A stretch of 6,297 nucleotides of DNA from Lachnospiraceae bacterium (GCA_021199405.1 JAJQID010000172.1:1-6297); one strand, 5' to 3'. Shown: positions 1 to 6,211, counted from the stretch's first letter. Made by a program: numbers and translations. Notes: generated by a model from the sequence alone, not told the origin.

Positions 1-20
1 TCTGAAAGGACAAATTTAAA

Positions 21-614
21 ATGGCAGTAGACAGCACTCCGGTTTTGAAAAAGTGCCGTGCGCTGGGCATCGAGCCGAGCGTACTTGGCTATGACAAAAA
101 ATCCAAGAGACGTTTCGCGAGAGCGGGCAAAAAGGTGAGTGAGTACGGTACCCAGATGAGAGAGAAGCAGAAGGCGAAGTTCATCTATGGCGTACTGGAG
201 AAGCCCTTCCGCAACTATTACGAGAGAGCCGACAGAATGAAGGGCATGACCGGTGAAAACCTGATGATCATGCTGGAGAGCCGTCTGGACAATGTGGTGT
301 TCCGGATGAATTTTGCGCGTACCCGCCGTGAGGCGAGACAGATCGTCGACCACAAGCATGTGCTGGTAAACGGCAAATGTGTGAATATCCCATCCTACCG
401 TGTCAAGGCCGGTGACGTGATCGAGATCAGAGAGAAATCCAAGTCCCTGACCAGATATAAGGAGATCGTTGAGGTGACCGGCGGCAGACTGACCCCGGAG
501 TGGATGGATGTAGATATTGATTCCTTAAAGGGTACTGTGAAAGCGCTTCCTACCAGAGAACAGATTGATGTACCGGTAAACGAGATGCTGATCGTCGAGT
601 TGTATTCCAAGTAA
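21..614 (+). CDS. rpsD: 30S ribosomal protein S4
   Basis: S4 is a primary 16S rRNA-binding protein that helps nucleate assembly of the small ribosomal subunit. The 197-residue product has the expected length. The S4 RNA-binding fold spans about residues 88-150, with the hallmark SRLDNVVFR and RTRREARQIVDHKHVLVNG segments, and the C-terminus ends in the typical VDEMLIVELYSK-like form (here VNEMLIVELYSK). The N-terminal region has a single cysteine (C12) and no CxxC cluster, so this is the zinc-free form. The ATG is preceded by AAAGGA at 5-10, 10 bases upstream. The gene ends in two consecutive in-frame TAA codons (612-617). It lies 45 bases before the rpoA start, an order known from clostridia, whereas in Bacillus subtilis rpsD sits alone elsewhere. 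Its upstream neighbour, probably rpsK, is outside the window. Confidence 0.98.
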   Translation: MAVDSTPVLKKCRALGIEPSVLGYDKKSKRRFARAGKKVSEYGTQMREKQKAKFIYGVLEKPFRNYYERADRMKGMTGENLMIMLESRLDNVVFRMNFARTRREARQIVDHKHVLVNGKCVNIPSYRVKAGDVIEIREKSKSLTRYKEIVEVTGGRLTPEWMDVDIDSLKGTVKALPTREQIDVPVNEMLIVELYSK

Positions 615-645
615 TAAGCAGTTTTAGTGCATCAAAAAGTTCAAA

Positions 646-652
646 AAGGAGG
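646..652 (+). promoter_or_regulatory. Shine-Dalgarno site that fixes the rpoA start
   Basis: AAGGAGG is followed by 7 bases and then GTG at 660. This near-perfect site lies inside the reading frame if one starts at the upstream GTG at 627, so it favours the 660 start. Confidence 0.9.
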
Positions 653-659
653 ACATACA

Positions 660-1616
660 GTGTTTGATTTTGAGAGACCAAATATTGAGGTAACAGAAAT
701 CTCTGAAGACAAAAAGTACGGGAGATTCGTAGTAGAACCACTGGAAAGAGGGTATGGGATTACTCTGGGCAACTCCTTAAGAAGAATTATGCTTTCATCT
801 TTATCTGGTGCAGCAGTGACGCACATTAAGATTGAAGGCGTTCAGCACGAATTCAGCTCCATCCCCGGCGTCAAGGAGGATGTGACAGAAATCATCATGA
901 ACATTAAGAGCCTCGCAATCAAGAACAACAGCGAGACCTCTGAGGCCAAGACTGCGATTATTGATTATACCGGTGAAGGCGTTGTAAAAGCATCCGATAT
1001 TCAGGTGGATCAGGACATTGAGATCATGAATCCGGATCAGACCATCGCAACTCTGAGCGGTAAGGATACCAAGCTGTTCATGGAACTGACCATCAACAAA
1101 GGAAGAGGCTATATCAGCGCGGAGAAAAATAAGAGCGATGATCTGCCCATCGGCGTGTTGGCCATTGATTCCATTTACACTCCTGTAGAACGTGTGAATG
1201 TGACAGTGGAGAATACCCGTGTTGGTCAGCAGACAGATTACGACAAGCTGACGCTGGATGTGAATACCAACGGTACGCTGGCGCCTGATGAGGCTGTCAG
1301 CCTTGCCGCAAAGGTACTGAGCGAGCACCTGAGCCTTTTCATTGACCTTTCCGAGAATGCGAAGACTGCGGAGGTTATGGTCGAGAAAGAGGACAGCGAG
1401 AGTGAGAAGCTGCTGGAGATGAGTATCGACGAGCTGGAGCTGTCAGTTCGTTCTTACAATTGCCTGAAGCGCGCCGGCATCAACACTGTGCAGGAGCTGA
1501 TCAATAAGACTCCTGAGGATATGATGAAGGTCCGCAACCTGGGCCGTAAGTCACTGGAAGAGGTACAGGCAAAGATCAAGGAGCTTGGTCTGCAGTTCAG
1601 TGATTCTGAAGAATAA
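660..1616 (+). CDS. rpoA: DNA-directed RNA polymerase subunit alpha
   Basis: The alpha subunit dimerises to seed assembly of RNA polymerase and contacts upstream promoter DNA and activators. From GTG 660 the protein has 318 residues, close to the B. subtilis length of about 314. The N-terminal domain shows the dimerisation helix motif GNSLRRIMLSS at residues 37-47. The insert domain and the second half (LAAKVLSEHLSLF) follow to about residue 230. An acidic linker (EKEDSESEK) leads to the C-terminal domain. That domain keeps the DNA-contact residues corresponding to E. coli R265, N268, C269, K271, G296, K298, S299 and E302, here at R264, N267, C268, K270, G295, K297, S298 and E301. The frame is open upstream to a GTG at 627, but that would add 11 residues across the ribosome binding site and disrupt the conserved VFDFERPNIE start. 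The gene is co-transcribed with rpsD and probably rplQ. Confidence 0.98.
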   Translation: MFDFERPNIEVTEISEDKKYGRFVVEPLERGYGITLGNSLRRIMLSSLSGAAVTHIKIEGVQHEFSSIPGVKEDVTEIIMNIKSLAIKNNSETSEAKTAIIDYTGEGVVKASDIQVDQDIEIMNPDQTIATLSGKDTKLFMELTINKGRGYISAEKNKSDDLPIGVLAIDSIYTPVERVNVTVENTRVGQQTDYDKLTLDVNTNGTLAPDEAVSLAAKVLSEHLSLFIDLSENAKTAEVMVEKEDSESEKLLEMSIDELELSVRSYNCLKRAGINTVQELINKTPEDMMKVRNLGRKSLEEVQAKIKELGLQFSDSEE

Positions 1617-1698
1617 CAGAATAGATTCAAGAGATGATACGCCCGCAGGATAAGACCGAAGTGCGCCGCAGGTGATTTCATAATGGAATAAAAATACA

Positions 1699-1728
1699 CC
1701 CTTCCAGTAAGGCCATTGGCGTGGAGGG
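1699..1728 (+). other. Predicted RNA hairpin in the rpoA-rplQ gap
   Basis: CCCT-T-CCA (1699-1706, one bulged T) can pair with TGGAGGG (1722-1728) as a 7-base-pair outer stem. An inner GCC/GGC stem (1712-1714 with 1718-1720) is capped by ATT. It is not followed by a T tract, so it does not look like a terminator. Its 3' arm contains GGAGGG, a Shine-Dalgarno-like sequence upstream of ATG 1736. The structure was worked out by eye. The rest of the 139-base gap (1617-1755) shows no convincing promoter. Confidence 0.4.
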
Positions 1729-1735
1729 ATGCACC

Positions 1736-1777
1736 ATGAGTGAAGGAGGCAATACATGTCCGGATACAGAAAATTAG
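1736..1777 (+). CDS. Possible 13-residue leader mini-ORF overlapping the rplQ start
   Basis: The ATG at 1736 opens a 13-codon frame (MSEGGNTCPDTEN) ending at TAG 1775-1777. It is preceded by GGAGGG at 1723-1728 with a 7-base spacer, which is a good ribosome binding site. The frame runs through the rplQ Shine-Dalgarno sequence and 22 bases into rplQ, in a different frame. Translation of it would therefore compete with or be coupled to L17 synthesis. The peptide matches no family I recognise. An ORF this short with a good site can arise by chance, and it may not be expressed. Confidence 0.25.
   Translation: MSEGGNTCPDTEN
1743..1749 (+). promoter_or_regulatory. Shine-Dalgarno site of rplQ
   Basis: AAGGAGG stands 6 bases before ATG 1756. 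Its first part (GAAGG, 1742-1746) is complementary to CCTTC at 1700-1704, the 5' arm of the hairpin in the same gap. Confidence 0.9.
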
Positions 1778-2292
1778 GAAGAACATCCTCACAGAGAAAA
1801 GCTCTGCTGAGAAATCAGGTGACTGCAGTGATCGCCAACGGTAAGATTGTTACCACTGAGGCGAAGGCCAAGGAAGTAGCGAAGATCGTTGACGGCCTGA
1901 TCGCGTTAGCTGTAAAGGAAAAGGACAATTACGAGACCGTTACCGTGGCCGCAAAGGTTCCGGAGAGAGATAAGGACGGTAAGCGTGTGAAGGAGGTTGT
2001 GGACGGCAAAAAGGTGACAAAATACACTACCGTTGACAAGGAGATCAAAAAGGATCTGCCCTCCAGGATGGTAGCCAGACGCAAGATGCTCAAGGTTTTA
2101 AATCCTGTGACTGTTGTTCCTGAGTCCAATAAGGGCAAAAAGAGGAACACCAAAAAACTGGATCTTCCCGCAAAGCTGTTTGACGAGTACGGACCTAAAT
2201 ATGCCAATCGTCAGGGCGGCTATACCCGAATCGTCAAGATTGGCACCCGTAAGGGCGATGGCGCTATGGAAGTTCTGTTAGAGCTTGTATAA
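1756..2292 (+). CDS. rplQ: 50S ribosomal protein L17, enlarged form
   Basis: L17 is a large-subunit protein near the peptide exit tunnel. The N-terminal segment YRKLGRTSSQRKALLRNQ (residues 4-21) and the C-terminal GGYTRIVKIGTRKGD (about 154-168) ending in LLELV are diagnostic. The protein has 178 residues against roughly 116-130 in E. coli and Bacillus. The extra length lies in two lysine-rich inserts: about residues 54-102, between the first helical region and SRMVARRKML, and about 119-137, before LFDEYGPKYA. The first insert contains two similar segments (DGKRVKEV and DGKKVTKY). Similar insertions occur, from memory, in L17 of Lachnospiraceae, so I read this as a lineage trait and not an assembly error. 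The start is fixed by AAGGAGG at 1743-1749. It is the last gene before the terminator at about 2309. Confidence 0.97.
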   Translation: MSGYRKLGRTSSQRKALLRNQVTAVIANGKIVTTEAKAKEVAKIVDGLIALAVKEKDNYETVTVAAKVPERDKDGKRVKEVVDGKKVTKYTTVDKEIKKDLPSRMVARRKMLKVLNPVTVVPESNKGKKRNTKKLDLPAKLFDEYGPKYANRQGGYTRIVKIGTRKGDGAMEVLLELV

Positions 2293-2308
2293 GTCAAAAA
2301 TAAGAATG

Positions 2309-2346
2309 AGAGGAGCCGGGGAGTCTGGTTCCTCTTTCTTTTTATT
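2309..2346 (+). terminator. Rho-independent terminator after rplQ
   Basis: AGAGGAGCC (2309-2317) pairs with GGTTCCTCT (2327-2335) as a 9-base-pair stem with one G-U pair and a 9-base loop (GGGGAGTCT). It is followed by TTCTTTTTATT. The stem is only moderately GC-rich and the T tract is interrupted, so termination may be partial. It ends the ribosomal operon 17 bases before the ecfA1 start codon. Confidence 0.85.
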
Positions 2347-2363
2347 ATAAAGGGTAATACAGT

Positions 2364-3257
2364 ATGAAATTAAAGCAGCGCATGAAAAACATTATAACTA
2401 CAGAACATCTGCAATATGATTATGTGGTGCGGGATGAGGAAGGAAACGAGGCAGGTTATTATCGTGCCCTGGACAATGTGGAGCTTGATGTAAGGCAGGG
2501 GGACTTTGTGGCAATTCTGGGGCATAACGGGTCCGGAAAATCTACTCTGGCCAAGCATATTAACGGCATTCTTTTCCCTACAGGCGGCACCGTCTGGGTG
2601 GATGGCCTGGATACCTCCAGAGAGGAAAACCTCTGGGAGGTTCGACAGCGCGCGGGAATGGTATTTCAGAACCCCGACAATCAGATCATCAGCCAGGTAG
2701 TGGAGGAGGATGTGGGCTTTGGCCCGGAGAATCTGGGAGTCCCCACGGAAGAGATCTGGGAGAGGGTGGAGGAAAGCCTGCGGGTGGTAGGCATGTACGA
2801 ATATCGAAAATATTCCCCCAATAAGCTGTCCGGCGGGCAGAAACAGAGGGTTTCCATTGCCGGCGTCCTGGCCATGCATCCCAAATGTATAATACTGGAT
2901 GAGCCTACAGCCATGCTGGATCCCAGCGGGCGCAAAGAGGTGATTCGGGCTGTGAGAGCTCTGAATCAGGTGGAAGGGATCACTATCCTGCTTATCACGC
3001 ATTATATGGAAGAGACTGTGGAAGCAGACAAAATTTACGTGATGGATCAGGGACAGATCGCCATGCAGGGAACGCCCCGGGAGGTTTTTTCCAGAGTTGA
3101 AGAGCTGAAAGCGCTTCACATGACCCTGCCCCAGGCGACCCTGCTGGCTGATGAGTTGAAAAAACGCGGCATTGCGCTCCCTGACGGCATTCTGACGATA
3201 AAAGAACTTTTGGCGGAACTGGAAAAACTGATGAATACGAAGGCTGTGCCTGTTTAG
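2364..3257 (+). CDS. ecfA1: ECF transporter ATPase EcfA1
   Basis: This is one of two ATP-binding-cassette subunits that power ECF-type import of vitamins or metal ions. It works on the cytoplasmic face of the membrane in complex with EcfA2 and EcfT. The 297-residue product has Walker A GHNGSGKST at residues 53-61, a Q-loop with the EcfA1-type FQNPDNQ at 101-107, the signature LSGGQ at 155-159, Walker B CIILDEP at 175-181 and the switch histidine H213. A C-terminal EcfA-type domain (about 240-297) follows. An insert near residues 20-35 (VVRDEEGNEAGYYRAL) lengthens the first strand region. The ATG at 2364 has AAAGGG at 2349-2354 upstream. A second ATG at 2382 has no such site. No clear promoter is visible between the terminator and this gene. 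It was formerly called cbiO. Confidence 0.96.
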   Translation: MKLKQRMKNIITTEHLQYDYVVRDEEGNEAGYYRALDNVELDVRQGDFVAILGHNGSGKSTLAKHINGILFPTGGTVWVDGLDTSREENLWEVRQRAGMVFQNPDNQIISQVVEEDVGFGPENLGVPTEEIWERVEESLRVVGMYEYRKYSPNKLSGGQKQRVSIAGVLAMHPKCIILDEPTAMLDPSGRKEVIRAVRALNQVEGITILLITHYMEETVEADKIYVMDQGQIAMQGTPREVFSRVEELKALHMTLPQATLLADELKKRGIALPDGILTIKELLAELEKLMNTKAVPV

Positions 3258-3293
3258 ACAGTGCATGCCTGTGTCACGGAGAAATATGTGGTT

Positions 3294-4349
3294 ATGTTAA
3301 AGCTTGAGCATGTGAATTATGAGTATGGACAGGGCACTGAGATGGTAGTCCATGCTCTGAAGGATATTAATCTGGAAATACAGGACGGGGAGTTTATTGG
3401 ATTGATCGGCCATACCGGTTCCGGAAAGTCTACTCTGGTACAGCACTTGAACGGACTGATCAGGGCTACATCAGGCGTGATATATTTTGACGGAGAAAAT
3501 ATTTACGCGGATGGTTTTTCCATGAAAGAGCTGCGCCAGAAGGTAGGGCTTGTTTTCCAGTATCCGGAGCATCAGCTGTTCGAGGTAGATGTGTTGAGCG
3601 ACGTCTGTTTTGGCCCCAAAAACATGGGACTGTCTGTGGAAGAAGCTCAGAAGGAAGCAAAGGAAGCATTGACTCTGGTGGGGCTGGGTGAGGAGTATTA
3701 TAAATGGTCTCCCTTTGAACTTTCCGGCGGACAGAAGAGACGTGCGGCGATTGCCGGGGTTCTGGCCATGAAGCCTCGTGTTTTGATTCTGGACGAGCCT
3801 ACTGCGGGGCTGGATCCTCAGGGGCGGGAGGAAATCTTAAACCTGGTAGCTTCTCTGAGAGAAAAGACTGGTATGACAGTAGTCCTGATCTCTCACAGTA
3901 TGGAGGATGTGGCCCAGTACGTGAGCCGGATTGTAGTGATGAACCATGGGCAGATTGCTTACGATGGAGAGCCCCGGGAGGTATTCAGTCATTACAGGGA
4001 GCTGGAGCAGATGGGGTTGGCAGCCCCTCAGGTAACGTACGCCCTTTACGGGTTGAAAAACATGGGACTGAATGTGGACACAGATATGATCACTGTGGAA
4101 GCGGCGGCGGACAATATCGCTGCAGCACTCAGGGAATATGGGGCATCGCCTGGAGAAACAGGGAGCGGCAATGACAGTATAATGCCTGAAAAAAACGGTT
4201 GCAGCGATGATGGTATGACGTCTGAAAAAAAAGAAAGAAACGATAATCATATCATGCCTGCAAAAAACATTCAGGGAGCGGATAGCACAGCAGAAAAAGA
4301 GAATGGACAAAAAGACGGCGGCACAGTGTCCGGAAAGGGCGGGTTATGA
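3294..4349 (+). CDS. ecfA2: ECF transporter ATPase EcfA2 with a repetitive C-terminal tail
   Basis: This is the second ABC ATPase of the ECF module and forms a heterodimer with EcfA1. Counting from ATG 3294, Walker A GHTGSGKST is at residues 39-47, the EcfA2-type Q-loop segment FQYPEHQLFE at about 88-97, LSGGQ at 143-147, Walker B VLILDEP at 163-169 and the switch histidine H201. The usual fold ends near residue 282. It is followed by about 70 extra residues that are hydrophilic and low in complexity, the last 60 made of five degenerate 12-residue repeats, giving 351 residues against roughly 280-290 for the family. The start is uncertain. ATG 3294 begins the family-like MLKLEHVNYEYG but is 12 bases from GGAG (3278-3281). 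An in-frame GTG at 3288 has a better 6-base spacing. The frame is open to GTG 3261. The stop overlaps the ecfT start as ATGA. Confidence 0.95.
   Translation: MLKLEHVNYEYGQGTEMVVHALKDINLEIQDGEFIGLIGHTGSGKSTLVQHLNGLIRATSGVIYFDGENIYADGFSMKELRQKVGLVFQYPEHQLFEVDVLSDVCFGPKNMGLSVEEAQKEAKEALTLVGLGEEYYKWSPFELSGGQKRRAAIAGVLAMKPRVLILDEPTAGLDPQGREEILNLVASLREKTGMTVVLISHSMEDVAQYVSRIVVMNHGQIAYDGEPREVFSHYRELEQMGLAAPQVTYALYGLKNMGLNVDTDMITVEAAADNIAAALREYGASPGETGSGNDSIMPEKNGCSDDGMTSEKKERNDNHIMPAKNIQGADSTAEKENGQKDGGTVSGKGGL
4167..4346 (+). repeat. Five degenerate 36-base tandem repeats encoding the EcfA2 tail
   Basis: Units lie at 4167-4202, 4203-4238, 4239-4274, 4275-4310 and 4311-4346, in frame. They encode GNDSIMPEKNGC, SDDGMTSEKKER, NDNHIMPAKNIQ, GADSTAEKENGQ and KDGGTVSGKGGL. 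The shared pattern is roughly x-D/N-D-S/G-I/T-M-P/S-E-K-N/K-G-x, with lysine at position 9 in four of five. By hand count, units 1 and 2 agree at 24 of 36 bases, units 1 and 3 at 22, and units 2 and 3 at 21. Units 4 and 5 are weaker. The array ends exactly at the last sense codon. Confidence 0.6.
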
Positions 4350-5146
4350 TTCGGGATATTACACTGGGACAATATTATCAGACAGATTCCGTGATCCACC
4401 GGCTGGATCCCAGAGTGAAGCTTGCGGGGACAATCCTTTTTCTGGTAGACTTATTTTTGATAAAAAATGTGTGGGGATATCTGATTGCAACGATTGCTCT
4501 GGCAACGGTCATCCATCTGTCCAGGGTTCCCTTTAAATACATTATGCGCGGGTTGAAGTCCATCATCCTTCTGCTGATGATTACTGTAATTTTTAATCTG
4601 TTTCTGACGGATGGAAATGTCATTTTTCAGATCGGGTTCGTAAAGGTGACCTGGGAGGGCTTACGGACAGCGGTTTTCATGGGGTGGCGTCTGGTGATGC
4701 TGATCATCGGAACCTCTCTGATGACCTTTACTACCACGCCCAATCAGCTGACTGATGGCATGGAGAAGGGACTCAGACCTCTGAAATATCTGAAGGTCCC
4801 GGTGCATGAGGTAGCCATGATGATGTCCATCGCTTTGCGTTTTATTCCGATTTTGCTGGAAGAGACGGATAAAATTATGAAAGCACAGCAGGCGAGGGGC
4901 GCGGACTTTGAGGGCGGAAATCTGCTGGATAAGGCAAAGGCTCTGGTTCCGCTGCTGGTGCCGTTATTTATCTCGGCCTTTCGACGGGCCAACGACCTGG
5001 CACTGGCCATGGAGGCCCGCTGTTACAGAGGAGGCGAGGGGCGAACTAAGATGAACCCGTTGATTTATAACCGAACGGACAAGATGGCATATCTGCTGAT
5101 CTTTGCTTTTATGGCGGTGGATATTTTCATAGGAAGGTTTTTCTGA
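4346..5146 (+). CDS. ecfT: ECF transporter transmembrane protein EcfT
   Basis: EcfT is the membrane scaffold that links the EcfA1/EcfA2 ATPases to a substrate-binding S component. The 266-residue product has hydrophobic segments at about 24-39, 43-58, 70-88, 108-128 and 245-263. The cytoplasmic coupling region between them carries the two family motifs that insert into the ATPase grooves: Ala-Arg-Gly at 183-185 (QQARGADF) and Ala-Arg-Cys at 224-226 (AMEARCYRGG). The N-terminal YYQTDSVIHRLDPRVKL is typical of the family. The ATG shares bases with the ecfA2 TGA (ATGA, 4346-4349), so translation is probably coupled. A purine-rich GGAAAGG at 4332-4338 lies upstream, within the last codons of ecfA2. 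No S-component gene is in the window, which fits a shared group II module. Confidence 0.96.
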   Translation: MIRDITLGQYYQTDSVIHRLDPRVKLAGTILFLVDLFLIKNVWGYLIATIALATVIHLSRVPFKYIMRGLKSIILLLMITVIFNLFLTDGNVIFQIGFVKVTWEGLRTAVFMGWRLVMLIIGTSLMTFTTTPNQLTDGMEKGLRPLKYLKVPVHEVAMMMSIALRFIPILLEETDKIMKAQQARGADFEGGNLLDKAKALVPLLVPLFISAFRRANDLALAMEARCYRGGEGRTKMNPLIYNRTDKMAYLLIFAFMAVDIFIGRFF

Positions 5147-5200
5147 TTATCATTTTTTTCACTCAATCGGACCATGGCGGGGCGAAGCTTTGGCGCTGGT

Positions 5201-5206
5201 AAGGAG
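5201..5206 (+). promoter_or_regulatory. Shine-Dalgarno site that fixes the truA start
   Basis: AAGGAG is followed by TTTT and ATG 5211. The spacing is short but this is the only good site. The in-frame TTG at 5190 has none. Confidence 0.7.
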
Positions 5207-5210
5207 TTTT

Positions 5211-5963
5211 ATGGACGGAGAAAGGAAAAGGGTGCTTCTGCGGGTAGCCTACGATGGCACCGCGTATCACGGCTGGCAGAAGCAGCAAAACGGTGTCACA
5301 ATACAGGAGACTCTTGAGGAGACTCTGACCGGACTGTTGCGTGAAAAAATTACGGTGACAGGTGCCAGCAGGACGGACGCCGGGGTTCATGCCCTGTGCA
5401 ATATTGCGGTTTTTGATACCGGTGCGAGAATCCCTGCAGAGAAAATATGCTACGCGGTGAACCAGAGGCTGCCGGAGGATATCCGGGTTACTGAATCCCG
5501 GGAGGTCCGTTCGGATTTTGACCTGAAAAAATGCCATGCACATAAAACCTATGAATATAAAATTATCAACGCCGCTTTTCCTGACCCGACGAAGCGTCTG
5601 TACAGTTATTTCACATATTTTCCCTGTGATGTGGAGCGGATGAATATGGCGGCGAGGCACCTGATCGGGGAGCATGACTTTAAATCCTTCTGCACTGCAG
5701 GGGCACAGGTGGAGACCACAGTTCGCCAGGTGACGGATATTCGTGTGATGAGAAAAGGAAAGGAGATCACCATCGCAGTTTCCGGGAATGGCTTTCTGTA
5801 TAATATGGTGAGAATCATTGCCGGCACCCTTCTGGAGGTGGGGTATGGTCGTATGGAGCCGGAGCACGTAAGGGAAATCCTGGAATCCCGCGACAGAAGG
5901 AATGCCGGACCGACCGCACCGGCCCGGGGGCTTTGCCTGAAGCAGCTGGAGATAGAGGAGTGA
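5211..5963 (+). CDS. truA: tRNA pseudouridine(38-40) synthase TruA
   Basis: TruA converts uridines at positions 38, 39 and 40 of the tRNA anticodon stem-loop to pseudouridine. From ATG 5211 the protein has 250 residues, the usual size. The N-terminal strand RVAYDGTAYHGWQKQ and the catalytic motif GASRTDAGVHA are clear. The nucleophilic aspartate is D56, corresponding to D60 in E. coli. The C-terminal half shows HDFKSFC, GNGFLYNMVRIIAGTLLEVG and the terminal RRNAGPTAPARGLCL. The frame extends upstream to a TTG at 5190, adding seven unconserved residues, and I prefer the ATG because of AAGGAG at 5201-5206. It lies 64 bases after ecfT with no terminator between, so it is probably in the same transcript, as is common in Firmicutes. 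Confidence 0.97.
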   Translation: MDGERKRVLLRVAYDGTAYHGWQKQQNGVTIQETLEETLTGLLREKITVTGASRTDAGVHALCNIAVFDTGARIPAEKICYAVNQRLPEDIRVTESREVRSDFDLKKCHAHKTYEYKIINAAFPDPTKRLYSYFTYFPCDVERMNMAARHLIGEHDFKSFCTAGAQVETTVRQVTDIRVMRKGKEITIAVSGNGFLYNMVRIIAGTLLEVGYGRMEPEHVREILESRDRRNAGPTAPARGLCLKQLEIEE

Positions 5964-6012
5964 AACAGGCATGGAATGTGAAAAATAACTCTATAAAAAG
6001 TAAAAAAACATG

Positions 6013-6041
6013 TTGACTTTTTGAGGCTGGTTTGCTATATT
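6013..6041 (+). promoter_or_regulatory. Sigma-A-type promoter for the serine tRNA genes
   Basis: TTGACT (6013-6018) and TATATT (6036-6041) are separated by exactly 17 bases, with an extended -10 TGC (6033-6035). Both hexamers match consensus at five of six positions. Transcription would start near 6048, about 20 bases before the first mature tRNA base, as expected for a stable-RNA promoter. Confidence 0.88.
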
Positions 6042-6068
6042 AATTGTTGCCGTTGATATGGCGGACTC

Positions 6069-6154
6069 GGAGAGGTAGCGAAGCGGTCATAACGCGGCGG
6101 TCTTGAAAACCGTTTGTCCGGAAGGGCGCATGGGTTCGAATCCCATCCTCTCCG
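6069..6154 (+). tRNA. tRNA-Ser(UGA)
   Basis: This is an 86-base class II tRNA. The acceptor GGAGAGG (6069-6075) pairs with CCTCTCC (6147-6153), with discriminator G6154. The D stem is GCG/CGC. The anticodon stem 6097-6101/6109-6113 encloses the loop CTTGAAA with anticodon TGA at 6104-6106, reading UCA. The long variable arm (about 6114-6129) has a GTCC/GGGC stem, and the T arm is ATGGG-TTCGAAT-CCCAT. The long variable arm and G73 fit serine. CCA is not encoded. Confidence 0.97.
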
Positions 6155-6211
6155 CTCATTAAGAGTTCGTATGACCGGTAAAACAGAATAGACTCAGATG
6201 GATTTAGCTAT

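Noticed and set aside
801..1328. 175-codon open frame on the minus strand, antisense to rpoA
   Set aside because: Shadow of a conserved gene without motifs.
1634..1675. 13-codon ORF starting at ATG 1634 in the rpoA-rplQ gap
   Set aside because: It has no ribosome binding site and is no longer than expected by chance.
1679..1684. CATAAT as a -10 element for a separate rplQ promoter
   Set aside because: No -35-like hexamer stands at a workable distance upstream (CCGAAG at 17-base spacing).
1990..1996. Perfect AAGGAGG inside rplQ as an internal translation start
   Set aside because: The nearest in-frame GTG is only a few bases away, which is too close, and the sequence simply encodes Lys-Glu-Val in the insert.
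2370..3266. 298-codon open frame on the minus strand, antisense to ecfA1
   Set aside because: It mirrors a clearly conserved ATPase, has no recognisable domain and is rich in His, Phe and Leu as expected of an antisense shadow.
4303..4536. 77-codon frame spanning the ecfA2-ecfT junction on the plus strand
   Set aside because: It overlaps two well-supported genes and its translation resembles no protein. It is relevant only as the frame entered if the A8 run lost one base.
5163..5972. 269-codon open frame on the minus strand, antisense to truA
   Set aside because: Shadow of truA. The protein shows no family features.
5995..6022. AAAAAGT/ACTTTTT inverted repeat after truA as a terminator
   Set aside because: The stem is almost all A-T and its 3' arm overlaps the -35 element of the tRNA promoter, so it is unlikely to terminate transcription.
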